Below are positions 1-8,800 of a DNA stretch of 64,000 nucleotides, piece by piece (positions within the stretch are counted from its first letter, which is position 1; each line of letters starts with the position of its first letter). A program made the translations under genes and the position numbers. A model generated the notes under the pieces. It was not told the DNA's origin. It worked only from the letters and a program-made list of their open reading frames with translations, and did not search any database. Origin of the DNA: JACPUX01 sp964517465. Lineage in GTDB: Bacteria; Pseudomonadota; Gammaproteobacteria; Burkholderiales; Casimicrobiaceae. The stretch is taken from the NCBI GenBank assembly GCA_964517465.1, contig CAZFEK010000018.1, positions 1 through 64,000 on the forward strand, given 5' to 3'.

Positions 1-3
1 GGT

Positions 4-240
4 GCAACGAAGCGCCGATGCCCTGTAGGAGCGCCGGAAGGCGCGAGCTTTTTCGAGGGGCCGTCGCCGTGCAAAAAATCGCAACCCATCGCGGCTGCAG
101 CCGCTCCTACAGGTCGCGCTGCGCACCGCGGGGCAACGAAGCGCCGATGCCTTGTAGGAGCGCCGGAAGGCGCGAGCTTTTTCGTCGAGTCGTCGCCGTG
201 CAAAAATCGCAAGCCCTCGCGGCCAAGGCCGCTCAGGCAC
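4..240. repeat. Two direct copies of a 129-bp unit carrying REP-like inverted repeats
   Basis: Two near-identical units begin with GCAACGAAGCGCCGATGCC at 4 and 133 (period 129 bp). Each has a GTAGGAGCGCCGGAAGGCGC arm followed by a G+C-rich arm of the type TCGCGGCTGCAGCCGCTC, so GTAGGAGCG and CGCTCCTAC face each other as in REP/BIME elements. The second copy diverges in its last arm, just before the stop of the lipoprotein gene. No gene is visible here. The same GTAGGAGCG core recurs near 50.6 kb. Confidence 0.7.
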
Positions 241-246
241 CCCGTT

Positions 247-513
247 TCAGCGGCAGTCGCGGTCGATCTCTTCCAAGGTGTTCATGCCGCCTTTTTGCTG
301 CTGCGCGCGGTAGTAGGGCGTGCTGTGAAGCTGCATCTGGGCGTAGCGCTGCTCCAGTTCGCTGGGCTCTTTCTTTTTCACCGCCGGGTCGAGCGGGGCA
401 ATCTTGCATTTGGCCGGCGCCTGCGCCAGCATGGGGGGAGATTCCGGGGGGGTGGCGCAGCCGGCCAGAAAGAGGGCGGCGGCACCCAGGCTGAGGATGG
501 CAGTGGTGTTCAT
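247..513 (-). CDS. Small predicted lipoprotein, unknown function
   Basis: An 88-residue protein starting at the ATG whose complement ends at 513, with an AAGGAG ribosome site just upstream. It opens with a short hydrophobic signal ending in a lipobox (LFLAGC), so it is probably lipidated on the Cys near residue 19 and anchored in the envelope. The mature part is short, polar and rich in Pro, Lys and Glu. A longer reading from 594 exists, but the signal peptide and ribosome site favour this start. It is divergent from the AlaX gene. I do not recognise a family. Confidence 0.7.
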   Translation of the reverse strand: MNTTAILSLGAAALFLAGCATPPESPPMLAQAPAKCKIAPLDPAVKKKEPSELEQRYAQMQLHSTPYYRAQQQKGGMNTLEEIDRDCR

Positions 514-575
514 GGCAGACTCCTTGCTCCGGACGATATCGTAGACCACGAGGCGTCGAACCGGGTTCGACAGAG

Positions 576-1313
576 ATGAAACGCATGAGCGCAAAAACCG
601 ACTTACTTTTCCAGGCCGATTCCTACCAAAAATCCTGCGCCGCCCGGGTGCTGGCGGTGGACGAGCGCGGCATTCAGCTCGACCGCACCGTGTTCTACGC
701 CAACAGCGGCGGCCAGCCGGGCGACACGGGATGGTTCATGCTGCCCCACGGCGAGCGGCTCGCCATCGTCGATACCCGCAAGGGCGAGCTTCCCGGGGAA
801 ATTATCCACGTTCCCGAGGTTGGCGCGAAGCTGCCGGCTTTGGGCACCGAGGTCGAGGCGCACATCGATTGGGAGCGGCGCTATCGGCACATGCGCTTTC
901 ACACCAGCTTGCACCTTTTGTCCAAGGTGCTGGCGGTGCCCGCCACCGGCAACCAGATTGCCCAAGACAAGGCGCGTGCGGACTTCACCGAGTTGCCCGG
1001 CGCACTCGACAAAACGGCCATCGAAACTCAGCTCAATGCCCTCATTGCCCAAGGGCATGAAGTGCGCGTCACCTGGATAGACGAAGCCGAACTCGACCGC
1101 CGGCCGGAACTCGTGCGCACGCTCTACGCCCTGCCGCCGCGCGGCCAGGGCAAACTGCGCCTGATCGACATCGTCGATACCGATCAACAGCCCTGCGGCG
1201 GCACGCATGTGGCCAATACCCGCGAAATCGGCCCCATCCAGGTGGTCAAAATCGAGAACAAAGGCAAGGAGAACAAGCGGGTGGTTCTGAGCTTTGCCGC
1301 AGTCAGCGCGTAA
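576..1313 (+). CDS. AlaX-type alanyl-tRNA editing protein
   Basis: A 245-residue free-standing editing-domain protein resembling the C-terminal editing region of alanyl-tRNA synthetase. Such proteins hydrolyse mischarged Ser- or Gly-tRNA(Ala) in the cytoplasm. The two zinc-binding motifs are visible: HTSLH in the sequence HMRFHTSLHLL (about residue 108), and CGGTHV (about residue 208). The YANSGGQPGDTG motif near residue 42 is also typical. An alternative ATG at 588 (MSAKTDLL) is plausible and would remove four residues. It is followed by a separate DUF1223 gene, with no overlap. Confidence 0.9.
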   Translation: MKRMSAKTDLLFQADSYQKSCAARVLAVDERGIQLDRTVFYANSGGQPGDTGWFMLPHGERLAIVDTRKGELPGEIIHVPEVGAKLPALGTEVEAHIDWERRYRHMRFHTSLHLLSKVLAVPATGNQIAQDKARADFTELPGALDKTAIETQLNALIAQGHEVRVTWIDEAELDRRPELVRTLYALPPRGQGKLRLIDIVDTDQQPCGGTHVANTREIGPIQVVKIENKGKENKRVVLSFAAVSA

Positions 1314-1364
1314 GCCATTGCGCGCTCGCGCCGACTAAGGCGTTTCACCCTTGAGGAGCGGATC

Positions 1365-2144
1365 ATGACCTTCACCCAAGCCTGTGTATCCGCGGTTTGC
1401 TTCTCGGCGGCTTTCCCTGCGTTGGCCGGGGCCAACGCTTGTCTGGCCAGTGCGCCGCTTGCTCCGCCCGCTCTGGTGGAGCTGTTTACCTCCGAAGGCT
1501 GCGATTCTTGCCCCCCCGCAGATCGCTGGCTGGCCGAGCTATCGGTTTCCGCGGATAGCCGCCAGGTGATACCCCTGGCTTTTCATGTGAGCTATTGGGA
1601 CTACCTGGGGTGGAGCGATCCTTATGCCCGCAAGGAGTTCGACCAGCGCCACGATAGGCTCGCCTACTTGGGTGCGGGCAAGAAACTCTACACCCCGCAG
1701 GTGTTCGTCGATGGTCGGGAGTTGCGCGATTGGCGTCGCCTCGGCGCTTTGGAAGCCCGTCGCAAAGCGGTTGCGGCGCGCCCCGCCGGAGGCCAGTTGC
1801 ACATCCGCTGGGCGCCTCGCGCCGATGGCCTGGAAGTGGAATTGCGCGGCGAGTTGGGTCAAGGAAAAGCCGGGCTCGAGTGGGCGATCGTGCAAAGCGG
1901 CCTCGAGTCCGCCATTGCCAGGGGGGAAAACGCCGGAAAAACCTTGCGCCATGATCACGTGGTGCGCGTCTGGCGCAGCCTGGGCGAGGTGACCCGAGGA
2001 TCGTTCATCGCCCGCGACGAAATCGTCTGGCCTGAGGGCGTCAAGCGCGAGAACAGCCGCGTCGTGGCGTGGCTGGCGCACAAAGGTCCAGGAGGTTTGC
2101 AAGCTGCGCTTTCGGCGCCGCTCCTTTGCGAGCGCGGATCATGA
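1365..2144 (+). CDS. DUF1223 family secreted thioredoxin-like protein
   Basis: A 259-residue protein with an N-terminal signal peptide (about residues 1-22, ending near ALAGANA). The signature VELFTSEGCDSCPPADRWL follows, with a CxxC pair, and then the FHVSYWDYLGW block typical of the DUF1223 family. The fold is thioredoxin-like and the location is likely periplasmic. The biochemical role is not established. The start has an upstream GAGGAG ribosome site. The stop overlaps the ATG of the next gene by 4 bases (ATGA at 2141-2144), so the two are probably translationally coupled. Confidence 0.88.
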   Translation: MTFTQACVSAVCFSAAFPALAGANACLASAPLAPPALVELFTSEGCDSCPPADRWLAELSVSADSRQVIPLAFHVSYWDYLGWSDPYARKEFDQRHDRLAYLGAGKKLYTPQVFVDGRELRDWRRLGALEARRKAVAARPAGGQLHIRWAPRADGLEVELRGELGQGKAGLEWAIVQSGLESAIARGENAGKTLRHDHVVRVWRSLGEVTRGSFIARDEIVWPEGVKRENSRVVAWLAHKGPGGLQAALSAPLLCERGS

Positions 2145-2731
2145 ACCCACTACCGGCGCGCGCCCAAGCGGTGCTGGATTTCTGGTTCGGTGCTCCGGGT
2201 AGCGCTGGTTTTGGCGAACCTCGTGCCGAGTGGTTTCGCAAAGACGAGGTCTTTGACGCCCAGATCCGCCAACACTTTGGTGACGACACCGCGAACGCGC
2301 ATGCCGGCGGCCTTGCGGAGTGGACTACCGAGCCGGAGGGCGCGCTGGCGCTGATTTTGTTGCTCGACCAGTTCCCCCGCAATCTCTTTCGCGGCCATGC
2401 CCGGGCATTTGCTGGCGATGACCGAGCGCGGCAAGTCGCGCGCCGACTCACCGATCGCGCTCAACACCAAACGCTCCAGCCCGTGCAGCGGGTGTTCGTC
2501 TATTTGCCCTTCGAACATGCCGAATCCATGGAGGACCAGGATCGGGCGGTGGATCTTTTCCGTGAGCTGCATCGTGAACGGCCGGATTTCGCCGGGTTCT
2601 TGGACTATGCCCAAAAGCACCGCGAGGTCATTCAGCGATTCGGGAGGTTCCCGCACCGGAACGCCGCTTTGGGGCGGGAGTCGACGGCCGAAGAAAAGGT
2701 CTACCTGGCCCAGCCGTGCAGCGGCTTCTGA
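2141..2731 (+). CDS. DUF924 family cytoplasmic protein
   Basis: A 196-residue protein. The hallmark features of the DUF924 family are present: VLDFWFG near the N-terminus, the DQFPRNLFRG block in the middle, and YLPFEHAESMEDQ towards the C-terminus. The fold is alpha-helical and TPR-like, and no enzymatic activity is established. The ATG at 2141 is chosen because the family normally begins just before the VLDFWFG block and because it overlaps the stop of the DUF1223 gene. A longer reading from 2069 would add unrelated residues. Confidence 0.9.
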   Translation: MNPLPARAQAVLDFWFGAPGSAGFGEPRAEWFRKDEVFDAQIRQHFGDDTANAHAGGLAEWTTEPEGALALILLLDQFPRNLFRGHARAFAGDDRARQVARRLTDRAQHQTLQPVQRVFVYLPFEHAESMEDQDRAVDLFRELHRERPDFAGFLDYAQKHREVIQRFGRFPHRNAALGRESTAEEKVYLAQPCSGF

Positions 2732-2864
2732 TCGCCGGTGAATCGAGTTGCATTCGCGGCTGGGTTTACTCGAGTCGGGTCAGTCACCGCGCCCTCTAGG
2801 GGCGGGGCTTCCTCGCCGAAAGTTTGAGCGGCGCTTGCGGCCCAAGGGGTAGGTTCCGTTTCGC

Positions 2865-3893
2865 TCACCCCGCCGAAAACGGCGGGGCTTCTCGCTCGAC
2901 TCGTGGTGTTGCGGACAGATCGAGTTCCCAGGTTTGTCCGACCAAGTCTTTTCCGAAGCTCGTGTGTTTTTCTTCGCCGATCAGTCGAAATCCGCGCGAC
3001 TGATAGATGTGTCGCGCGGCGTGAAGAATGTCGTTGGTCCATAACATCATCTTGCGATAGCCCTTGGCTCGTGCAAAGGCGATACATTCATCGACCAGGC
3101 GGGCGCCCAAGTGTTGGCCACGGGCCCGCGGCTCGACCAACAGCATGCGCAGTTGCGCCACGCGCGGGCTTTTTTTCAGGACGAATACACAGCCCGCCGG
3201 CCCGGCTTGATCTTCCGCGATCCAGCAGTTTTCCCGGTCGGGGTCGAAGCGCTCGACGAACCGGGCCGCGATGCCCGCGACCATGGCCTCGAAACGCAGG
3301 TCCCAGCCGTACTCTTGGGCGTACAGCGCGCCGTGACGCTGTATGACCCAACCGATGTCGCCGGGGCGGTGCGGGCGGAGGTGAAAACCCTGCGGCTCGG
3401 GCACCGCGGAGGCTTTGGCGGAAAGCAGGGCCTCGATTTGTCGCATCGCCGCCAGCACGTTGTCGGCGTCGGTCGGTGCGAGCGGCGCCAGCAGGGCTGA
3501 TGCCTCGGCGTTCGAACGGCCATCAAGTTTCGCGAAAACCCGCCGACCTTTGGGCGTGAGTCCAAGATGGTTGGCCCGTCGATCATGGGCTGCGGCAACC
3601 CGGTTCAACAAACCCCGCGTCTCGAACTTGCGCAGTATTCGGCTGAGATAACTGGGGTCGAGGTCCAGGGCGGTGCACAAGCCGCTGGCCGTCAGCTTGG
3701 GCGTGGCGCGACGCTCGCGTGCGGCATGTCCCAATTCGTACAGGACTCTCGCTTCGGTCAGCGTGTAGTCGCTGTCGAGCAGTCCGCGCCTCAAGACTCC
3801 GATGGCGCGGGTGTAGTAGCGGTTGAAGTGGCGCAATGCCGCAATGTTCGCCGCGGAAATCGCCGGGCGACGCGGCGCCTGAGGGGCGGGCAC
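2865..3893 (-). CDS. MarR-type HTH fused to GNAT acetyltransferase
   Basis: A 342-residue protein if it starts at the GTG at 3893. A further GTG at 3971 would add 26 residues with no family support. Residues about 8-145 form a MarR winged helix (FNRYYTRAIGVL, then LDLDPSYLSRILRKFE as recognition region). Residues about 170-320 form a GNAT domain with the acetyl-CoA-binding pattern PRARGQHLGARLVDECI. Such fusions are thought to be bifunctional regulator/acetyltransferases, but the substrate is unknown. The last codons lie against a perfect 8-bp inverted repeat with an AAAA loop at 2868-2887. Nested inverted repeats lie just upstream. Confidence 0.85.
   Translation of the reverse strand: MPAPQAPRRPAISAANIAALRHFNRYYTRAIGVLRRGLLDSDYTLTEARVLYELGHAARERRATPKLTASGLCTALDLDPSYLSRILRKFETRGLLNRVAAAHDRRANHLGLTPKGRRVFAKLDGRSNAEASALLAPLAPTDADNVLAAMRQIEALLSAKASAVPEPQGFHLRPHRPGDIGWVIQRHGALYAQEYGWDLRFEAMVAGIAARFVERFDPDRENCWIAEDQAGPAGCVFVLKKSPRVAQLRMLLVEPRARGQHLGARLVDECIAFARAKGYRKMMLWTNDILHAARHIYQSRGFRLIGEEKHTSFGKDLVGQTWELDLSATPRVEREAPPFSAG
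2868..2887. repeat. 8-bp stem hairpin at the 3' end of the MarR-GNAT gene
   Basis: CCCCGCCG and CGGCGGGG flank a four-base AAAA loop. The element overlaps the last codons of the minus-strand gene and faces the plus-strand DUF924 gene. It has no T-run on either strand, so it is a weak candidate for a bidirectional transcription end. A related G+C-rich sequence lies at about 2790-2815. Confidence 0.4.
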
Positions 3894-3905
3894 GATGGAG
3901 TTAAC

Positions 3906-3941
3906 TTGCCTGGGTAGTGGACGGAGTCCAATATAAGGCAA
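3906..3941 (-). promoter_or_regulatory. Nested inverted repeats upstream of the MarR-GNAT gene, possible operator
   Basis: TTGCCT (3906-3911) pairs with AGGCAA (3936-3941). Inside it, TGGAC (3918-3922) pairs with GTCCA (3926-3930). The two symmetries share nearly the same centre (3924). A TATATT sequence on the minus strand lies beside them. This is what a MarR operator overlapping its own promoter would look like. The reading is valid only if translation begins at 3893 rather than 3971. Confidence 0.35.
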
Positions 3942-4185
3942 AACCTTGGCCGCGTCCAATCGGGGTGTCACGGCCGATTCCCGTCGTTCCGCAGCGCCTC
4001 AATGGACGGTTTTCACCCGCAAACAATGCATCTCCAAAGGCGGGGTGGCGCACTTAGCGGCCGGTGACGGGGAACACCCGATCCGAAACCGGGTGCCGCG
4101 GCGCGCGACGATGCGGGCGAGCTTGTCGACGGGTTCGGCAAGGATTAGCATGTCGTCATATTTGGTCTAGGACGGGAGACGCATC

Positions 4186-4698
4186 ATGCGGGCTTTGATT
4201 CTGGCGATGGTGCTGGCGCTGGGCGCAGGCAACGCACAGGCGGACAAGTTCGTGCTTTGCGACGATTCGGTGCCCACCGGGCTAGAGTGTTTCATCACCG
4301 CGCTGGATCGTGCCTATGAGTATTGCCGTCAGGTGGAGAGCATCGTCATCATCGAATTCGGCATGGACGAGGCCAATGCCGGCACCAATGGCGCCAAGCT
4401 CGCCGCGTGCTCGGACAAATATCATCGCGACCTCAAACCGTCCTATGTTGCCGCCTTGAAAGAAATGGCCAAGCACCGGGGACTCACCGAGCGCGTGAAG
4501 GAAACGCATGCAGTTTGGGCGGAGAGTATCCGGGCGCTCGCCCCCCAAGCGGGCGAGTCCGAGTTAGACTACAAGCTGCGGGTGATGGAGCGTCTCGATC
4601 ATCTGCGGGATCGCGCTGGAGAGATTCGCACCGCGCTTGCCGAGCGCGCCGCGACTCTGGCGCAAAAAGTAACCGGAAAACCCAAGAAGAAATCCTGA
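4186..4698 (+). CDS. Secreted protein of unknown function
   Basis: A 170-residue protein with a clear signal peptide (residues about 1-19, cleaving after AQA). The mature part has three Cys in the first half (LCDD, LECF, YCRQ) plus ACSD. Its C-terminal half is a long charged helix ending in a Lys-rich tail. I recognise no family. It lies 4 bases upstream of the next gene on the same strand, so the two are probably cotranscribed. The start follows a GGGAGACGCATC ribosome region. Confidence 0.75.
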   Translation: MRALILAMVLALGAGNAQADKFVLCDDSVPTGLECFITALDRAYEYCRQVESIVIIEFGMDEANAGTNGAKLAACSDKYHRDLKPSYVAALKEMAKHRGLTERVKETHAVWAESIRALAPQAGESELDYKLRVMERLDHLRDRAGEIRTALAERAATLAQKVTGKPKKKS

Positions 4699-4702
4699 AT
4701 CG

Positions 4703-5236
4703 ATGAGAAAAGTACTGAGTCTCGGCCTGGCGAGCGTTTTTGTTCTGTTGGGCATTGCCGTCTGGGTGCTGTTTTTCGCCAACTACAGCGAAGGCTTCCA
4801 AGTGGGTCAGGTGATCAAGCTGAGCCACAAAGGCGTGGTCTTCAAGACCTGGGAGGGTACCCTGGACCAGGGCTACTTGGCGCCGCAAGCCGACACCGGC
4901 ATTGCCACGCGCATCTGGGACTTTTCGGTGGACGAAGGCGATAACGAAGTGCGCCAAGCCATCGACGCCGCGATTGCGCACAATCAGCGAGTGAAAATTT
5001 ATTACCGCGAAAAGTACTTTCAGTGGAGTTTTCGTGGGGATACCAAATACTTCATCTACAAGCTGGAAATCGTCAATCCGGGTGAAATCAAGCAGCCGGC
5101 CCCGCCGCCCACGCCGCCGGCAATGCGCGCGCCGAACACTACGCTTTGGCGCGGCGACATTCCACCGAATCAACCGATGCCCGGGCAGACGCCGCCGGCG
5201 GCTCAAGCACAAGCGGCAACGCCAGCCAAGCCCTAG
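4703..5236 (+). CDS. Single-pass membrane protein of unknown function
   Basis: A 177-residue protein. Residues about 7-27 form one membrane helix. A soluble domain of about 100 residues follows (GVVFKTWEGTLDQG and VKIYYREKYFQWSFRGDTKY are its recognisable blocks), then a Pro/Ala-rich tail. Proteins with this GVVFKTWEG pattern exist in many bacteria and are sometimes mislabelled as 6-phosphogluconate dehydrogenase. No dehydrogenase motif is present here. It is in the same unit as the preceding secreted protein. Confidence 0.75.
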   Translation: MRKVLSLGLASVFVLLGIAVWVLFFANYSEGFQVGQVIKLSHKGVVFKTWEGTLDQGYLAPQADTGIATRIWDFSVDEGDNEVRQAIDAAIAHNQRVKIYYREKYFQWSFRGDTKYFIYKLEIVNPGEIKQPAPPPTPPAMRAPNTTLWRGDIPPNQPMPGQTPPAAQAQAATPAKP

Positions 5237-5296
5237 GCGAGCGCAAGGCAATCTCCCGGGCGCTAGGAGCGCCTAGCCGGCCAGCGGGTGCTTGCC

Positions 5297-5800
5297 TCAG
5301 TTGCTGGCGCGACCGCTCACCCGGTCGGGAGTCGGGTCGAAAAGCCGGCTCCAGCGAACTCGCAGGTCAGCGGCTTCCGGCGTTCCTTCCGCGGGCGCCC
5401 AGGCCGCAATCTCGTTAGGGGCGAGGGGCACATAGGGTCCGGCCTTGGCCTCGAAAAACACGGTCCCGGGTTCGAGTGCCACCACGGTGTGCCATTCTCC
5501 GGCCCCGAGCGTGACTCCGAAGATTTCGCTGCCGGCCCGCAGTTCCTGCGCGGAAAGCACCTCGCCCTGAAGGTCAAAAAGGATGACGCCGAGGCGGCCG
5601 CGCACCACGATCATGGTTTCATCTTTGTCGATCGCGTCGTGGCAATGCGGGCGCACATAAGACTCCGGCTCGATGGCATTGAGCAGACGGTTGCAAGGGT
5701 GCTGCGGCGTGTCGTGGAAGTTGTGATTCATGCGCCTTCTCGGCGAGTTGCGAGCGGCTCGGCTCGCGGCGTCGAGCAAGGCGGAGGTGATGAGGTTCAT
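5297..5800 (-). CDS. wbuC: WbuC-family cupin metalloprotein
   Basis: A 167-residue cupin. The N-terminal NHNFHDTPQHPCNRLLNAIEP block and the YVRPHCHDAIDKDET metal-site motif match the WbuC family, which is often found near polysaccharide loci. The second cupin motif is GAGEWHTVVALEPGTVFFE. His residues in both motifs would bind a metal. The enzymatic role is not established. It lies just downstream of dnaE on the same strand (gap about 20 bases) and may be read through from it. There are no polysaccharide genes next to it. Confidence 0.8.
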   Translation of the reverse strand: MNLITSALLDAASRAARNSPRRRMNHNFHDTPQHPCNRLLNAIEPESYVRPHCHDAIDKDETMIVVRGRLGVILFDLQGEVLSAQELRAGSEIFGVTLGAGEWHTVVALEPGTVFFEAKAGPYVPLAPNEIAAWAPAEGTPEAADLRVRWSRLFDPTPDRVSGRASN

Positions 5801-5821
5801 GGGCAGTCGAAGGGGTGCGGG

Positions 5822-8800
5822 CTAATAGACGATTTCGATGTTGGCCGGCTCCAGCCAATCGCGCAGGCTGTGGATGAGGTGTTGGTCGAGGCGCACGCGC
5901 CAGTCGTCGGAGAGCTCGATTTCGCCCGCGGCGTGAGTATTCTTGAAACACACCGTCACGGGAACGTTGCCGCGGCGGTAGGGGGTGAGCAATTCCAGCA
6001 GGCGGTGGGCGTTGGCGTCGCCGTTGCACTTGAGGCGCAGGCCCCGGGCGAAAAGGTTGCGCGCGGAGTCGAGGTCGTGCAGCGCTTCGGCCGACACGCG
6101 CAGTCCCCCGGTGTAGGCGTCTTCGCGCACTTTGCCGATCACCACCAGCAGTTGGTCGTCTTTGAGCCACTCGCGGTGTTTCTCAAAAAGTTCGCTGAAT
6201 ACGCCCACTTCCACCTGCGCCGTGCCGTCGTCCAAAGTCACGAAAGCCATTTTTCCGGACTTGGTCACCATGCTGCGCACGCCGGTGACCACTCCCGCCA
6301 GGGTGAGCAATTCCTTCTTAGCGCTTAGCGTCTTGAGCGTGGTCTTGACGAAACCGGCGAGTTCGCGCTGATAGGCGTTGAAGGGGTGGCCGCTGAAATA
6401 GAAGCCGAGCGCGGTCTTTTCTTGCTGCAGCATTTCGAGTTCCTGCCAACGCCTTGCCGGCACCAAAGCCGGCGCTTGCTCTGCCTGTTCTTCGCCGAAG
6501 AGGCTGGTTTGGGCGGCGTGACGCTCGCGGCTTTCGGCGAAATCTATGGCCACGCCGACCGACGCGAGCAGGCTGGCGCGATGGTCATTGAGGCTGTCGA
6601 AGGCCCCGGCCCGCACCAGCGCCTCGATCACGCGGCGGTTGACGATGCGCTTGTCCACCCGCCGGCAGAAGTCGAACAAGTCGCGGAAAGGTGCTTCGGA
6701 GCGCGCTCGCGTGATCTCGCGGATGGCGGATTCGCCGGTGCCTTTGATGGCGCCAAGACCGTAGCGTATGCAGCGCTCGCTGACCGGCTCGAAGCGAAAG
6801 CCCGAAGCGTTGACCGCCGGCGGCAGGAATTCGATGCCGTTGAAAAGCGCATCCTGGTAGAAAAGATGGACCTTGTCGGTGTCGTTCATGTCGGCCGAAA
6901 GGGTGGCCGCCAGGAAAGCCGCCGCATGATGCGCCTTGAGATAAGCGGTCTGGTAGGCCACCAGCGCATAGGCCGCAGCGTGCGACTTGTTGAAGCCATA
7001 GCCGGCGAACTTCTCCATCAAATCGAAAAGCTGCGTGGCGACGGCTTCGCTGACGCCGCCTTTGGTTGCGCCGGCGACGAAGGTGCCGCGCTGCTTGGCC
7101 ATTTCTTCGGGTTTCTTCTTGCCCATGGCGCGGCGCAAGAGATCCGCAGCGCCCAAGCTGTAGCCGCCGATGACCTGGGCGATCTGCATCACCTGTTCCT
7201 GATACACCATCACGCCATAAGTGGGGCCGAGTATGGGTTCGAGACGCGGATCGAGATATTCCACTCGCTCCTGGCCATGCTTGCGGCGAACGAAATCCGG
7301 GATGAGATCCATCGGTCCTGGGCGGTAGAGCGCCACCAAGGCGATGATGTCTTCGAAGCGGTCGGGTCTCGCCTGCTTCAAGAGATCTTTCATGCCGCGT
7401 GATTCCAACTGGAACACCGCCGTGGTGTTGGCTTTGGCCAAGAGCTCGTAGCTGGCGCGGTCGTCCAGAGGAAGGCTGGCCAATTCCAGTTTGTTTTGGG
7501 GGTCGAGCGCATGTACATAACGCACGCCCCAATCGAGAATGGTGAGCGTGCGCAGTCCCAGGAAGTCGAACTTCACCAGCCCCACTGCTTCGACATCGTC
7601 TTTGTCGAACTGGCTGATCGCGGATTCCACTCCCGGCGCCACGTATACCGGGCAGAAGTCGGTGATTTTGCCGGGGGCGATCAACACTCCGCCGGCGTGC
7701 ATGCCGACGTTGCGGGTGAGTCCTTCGAGTTGCTCGGCGAGGGTCAGGAGCTCGTGGGTTTCTTCGTCCGAAGCATCGCGCTCGTCGATTTGCGGCTCCG
7801 CTTCGCGGGCGTAGATGATGCTGTCGTCGCCGTTGCCCTGGCGCCGCTTCAGAGTGATCGTTTTGCCGGGCTGAAAGGGGATGAGTTTGGCCAACTCGTC
7901 GGTACGGTTGTAGCCCCAGCCGAGCACTCTGCCCACGTCCCGCACCACGGCTTTGGCCGCCATGGTGCCAAAGGTGGCGATTTGCGAGACCGACTCCGCG
8001 CCGTATTTCTGTTTGACGTAATCGATGACCCGTTCGCGCCCGTCCTGGCAGAAATCGATATCGAAGTCGGGCATGGAGACGCGCTCGGGATTGAGGAAGC
8101 GCTCGAAAAGCAGTTGATAGCGCAATGGGTCGAGATCGGTGATGCCCAACGCGTAGGCCACCAGGGAGCCGGCGCCGGAGCCTCGCCCGGGGCCCACGGG
8201 CACGCCGTTGCTCTTGGCCCAGTTGATGAAATCAGCCACGATCAAAAAATAGCCTGGGAAACCCATCTGGATGATGGTGGCCGTCTCGAATTCGAGCCGG
8301 GCGCGATATTCGGGCAGCTTGGCGGCGCGCGCCGCTTCGTCGGGATAAAGCTGCGCCATACGGTGGGCGAGACCCCTTGCCGCCTCTTCGCGCAAGTGCT
8401 CTTCCAGGCTGACGCCGGGCGGAGTCGGGAACACCGGCAGGAAGTTCTTGCCCAGGCTCAGCGCCAGATTGCAGCGCTTGGCGATTTCCACACTGTTTTG
8501 CAAAGCCTCCGGGACGTCGGCAAACAGCGCCGCCATTTCGGCCTGCGACTTGAAATACATCTCTTCGGTGAAATGTTTGGGGCGGCGCTGATCGCCCAAG
8601 ACATAACCCTCGGAGATGCATACCCGCGCCTCATGGGCGCGAAAGTCCTCGCGGCGCAAAAACTGCACCGGCTGCGTGGCGACCACGGGCAAGTCAAGCC
8701 CCGCGGCCAGCGACAAAGTTTCCGGCACGGCGGCATCCACTTCGGCTTGTCCGGTGCGCTGCACCTCGAGGTAATATCGATCCGGGAAAGCCAGCGCCCA

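Noticed and set aside
4703..5236. 6-phosphogluconate dehydrogenase
   Set aside because: Similar proteins are sometimes given this name, but the sequence has one membrane helix and no NADP-binding or dehydrogenase motif.
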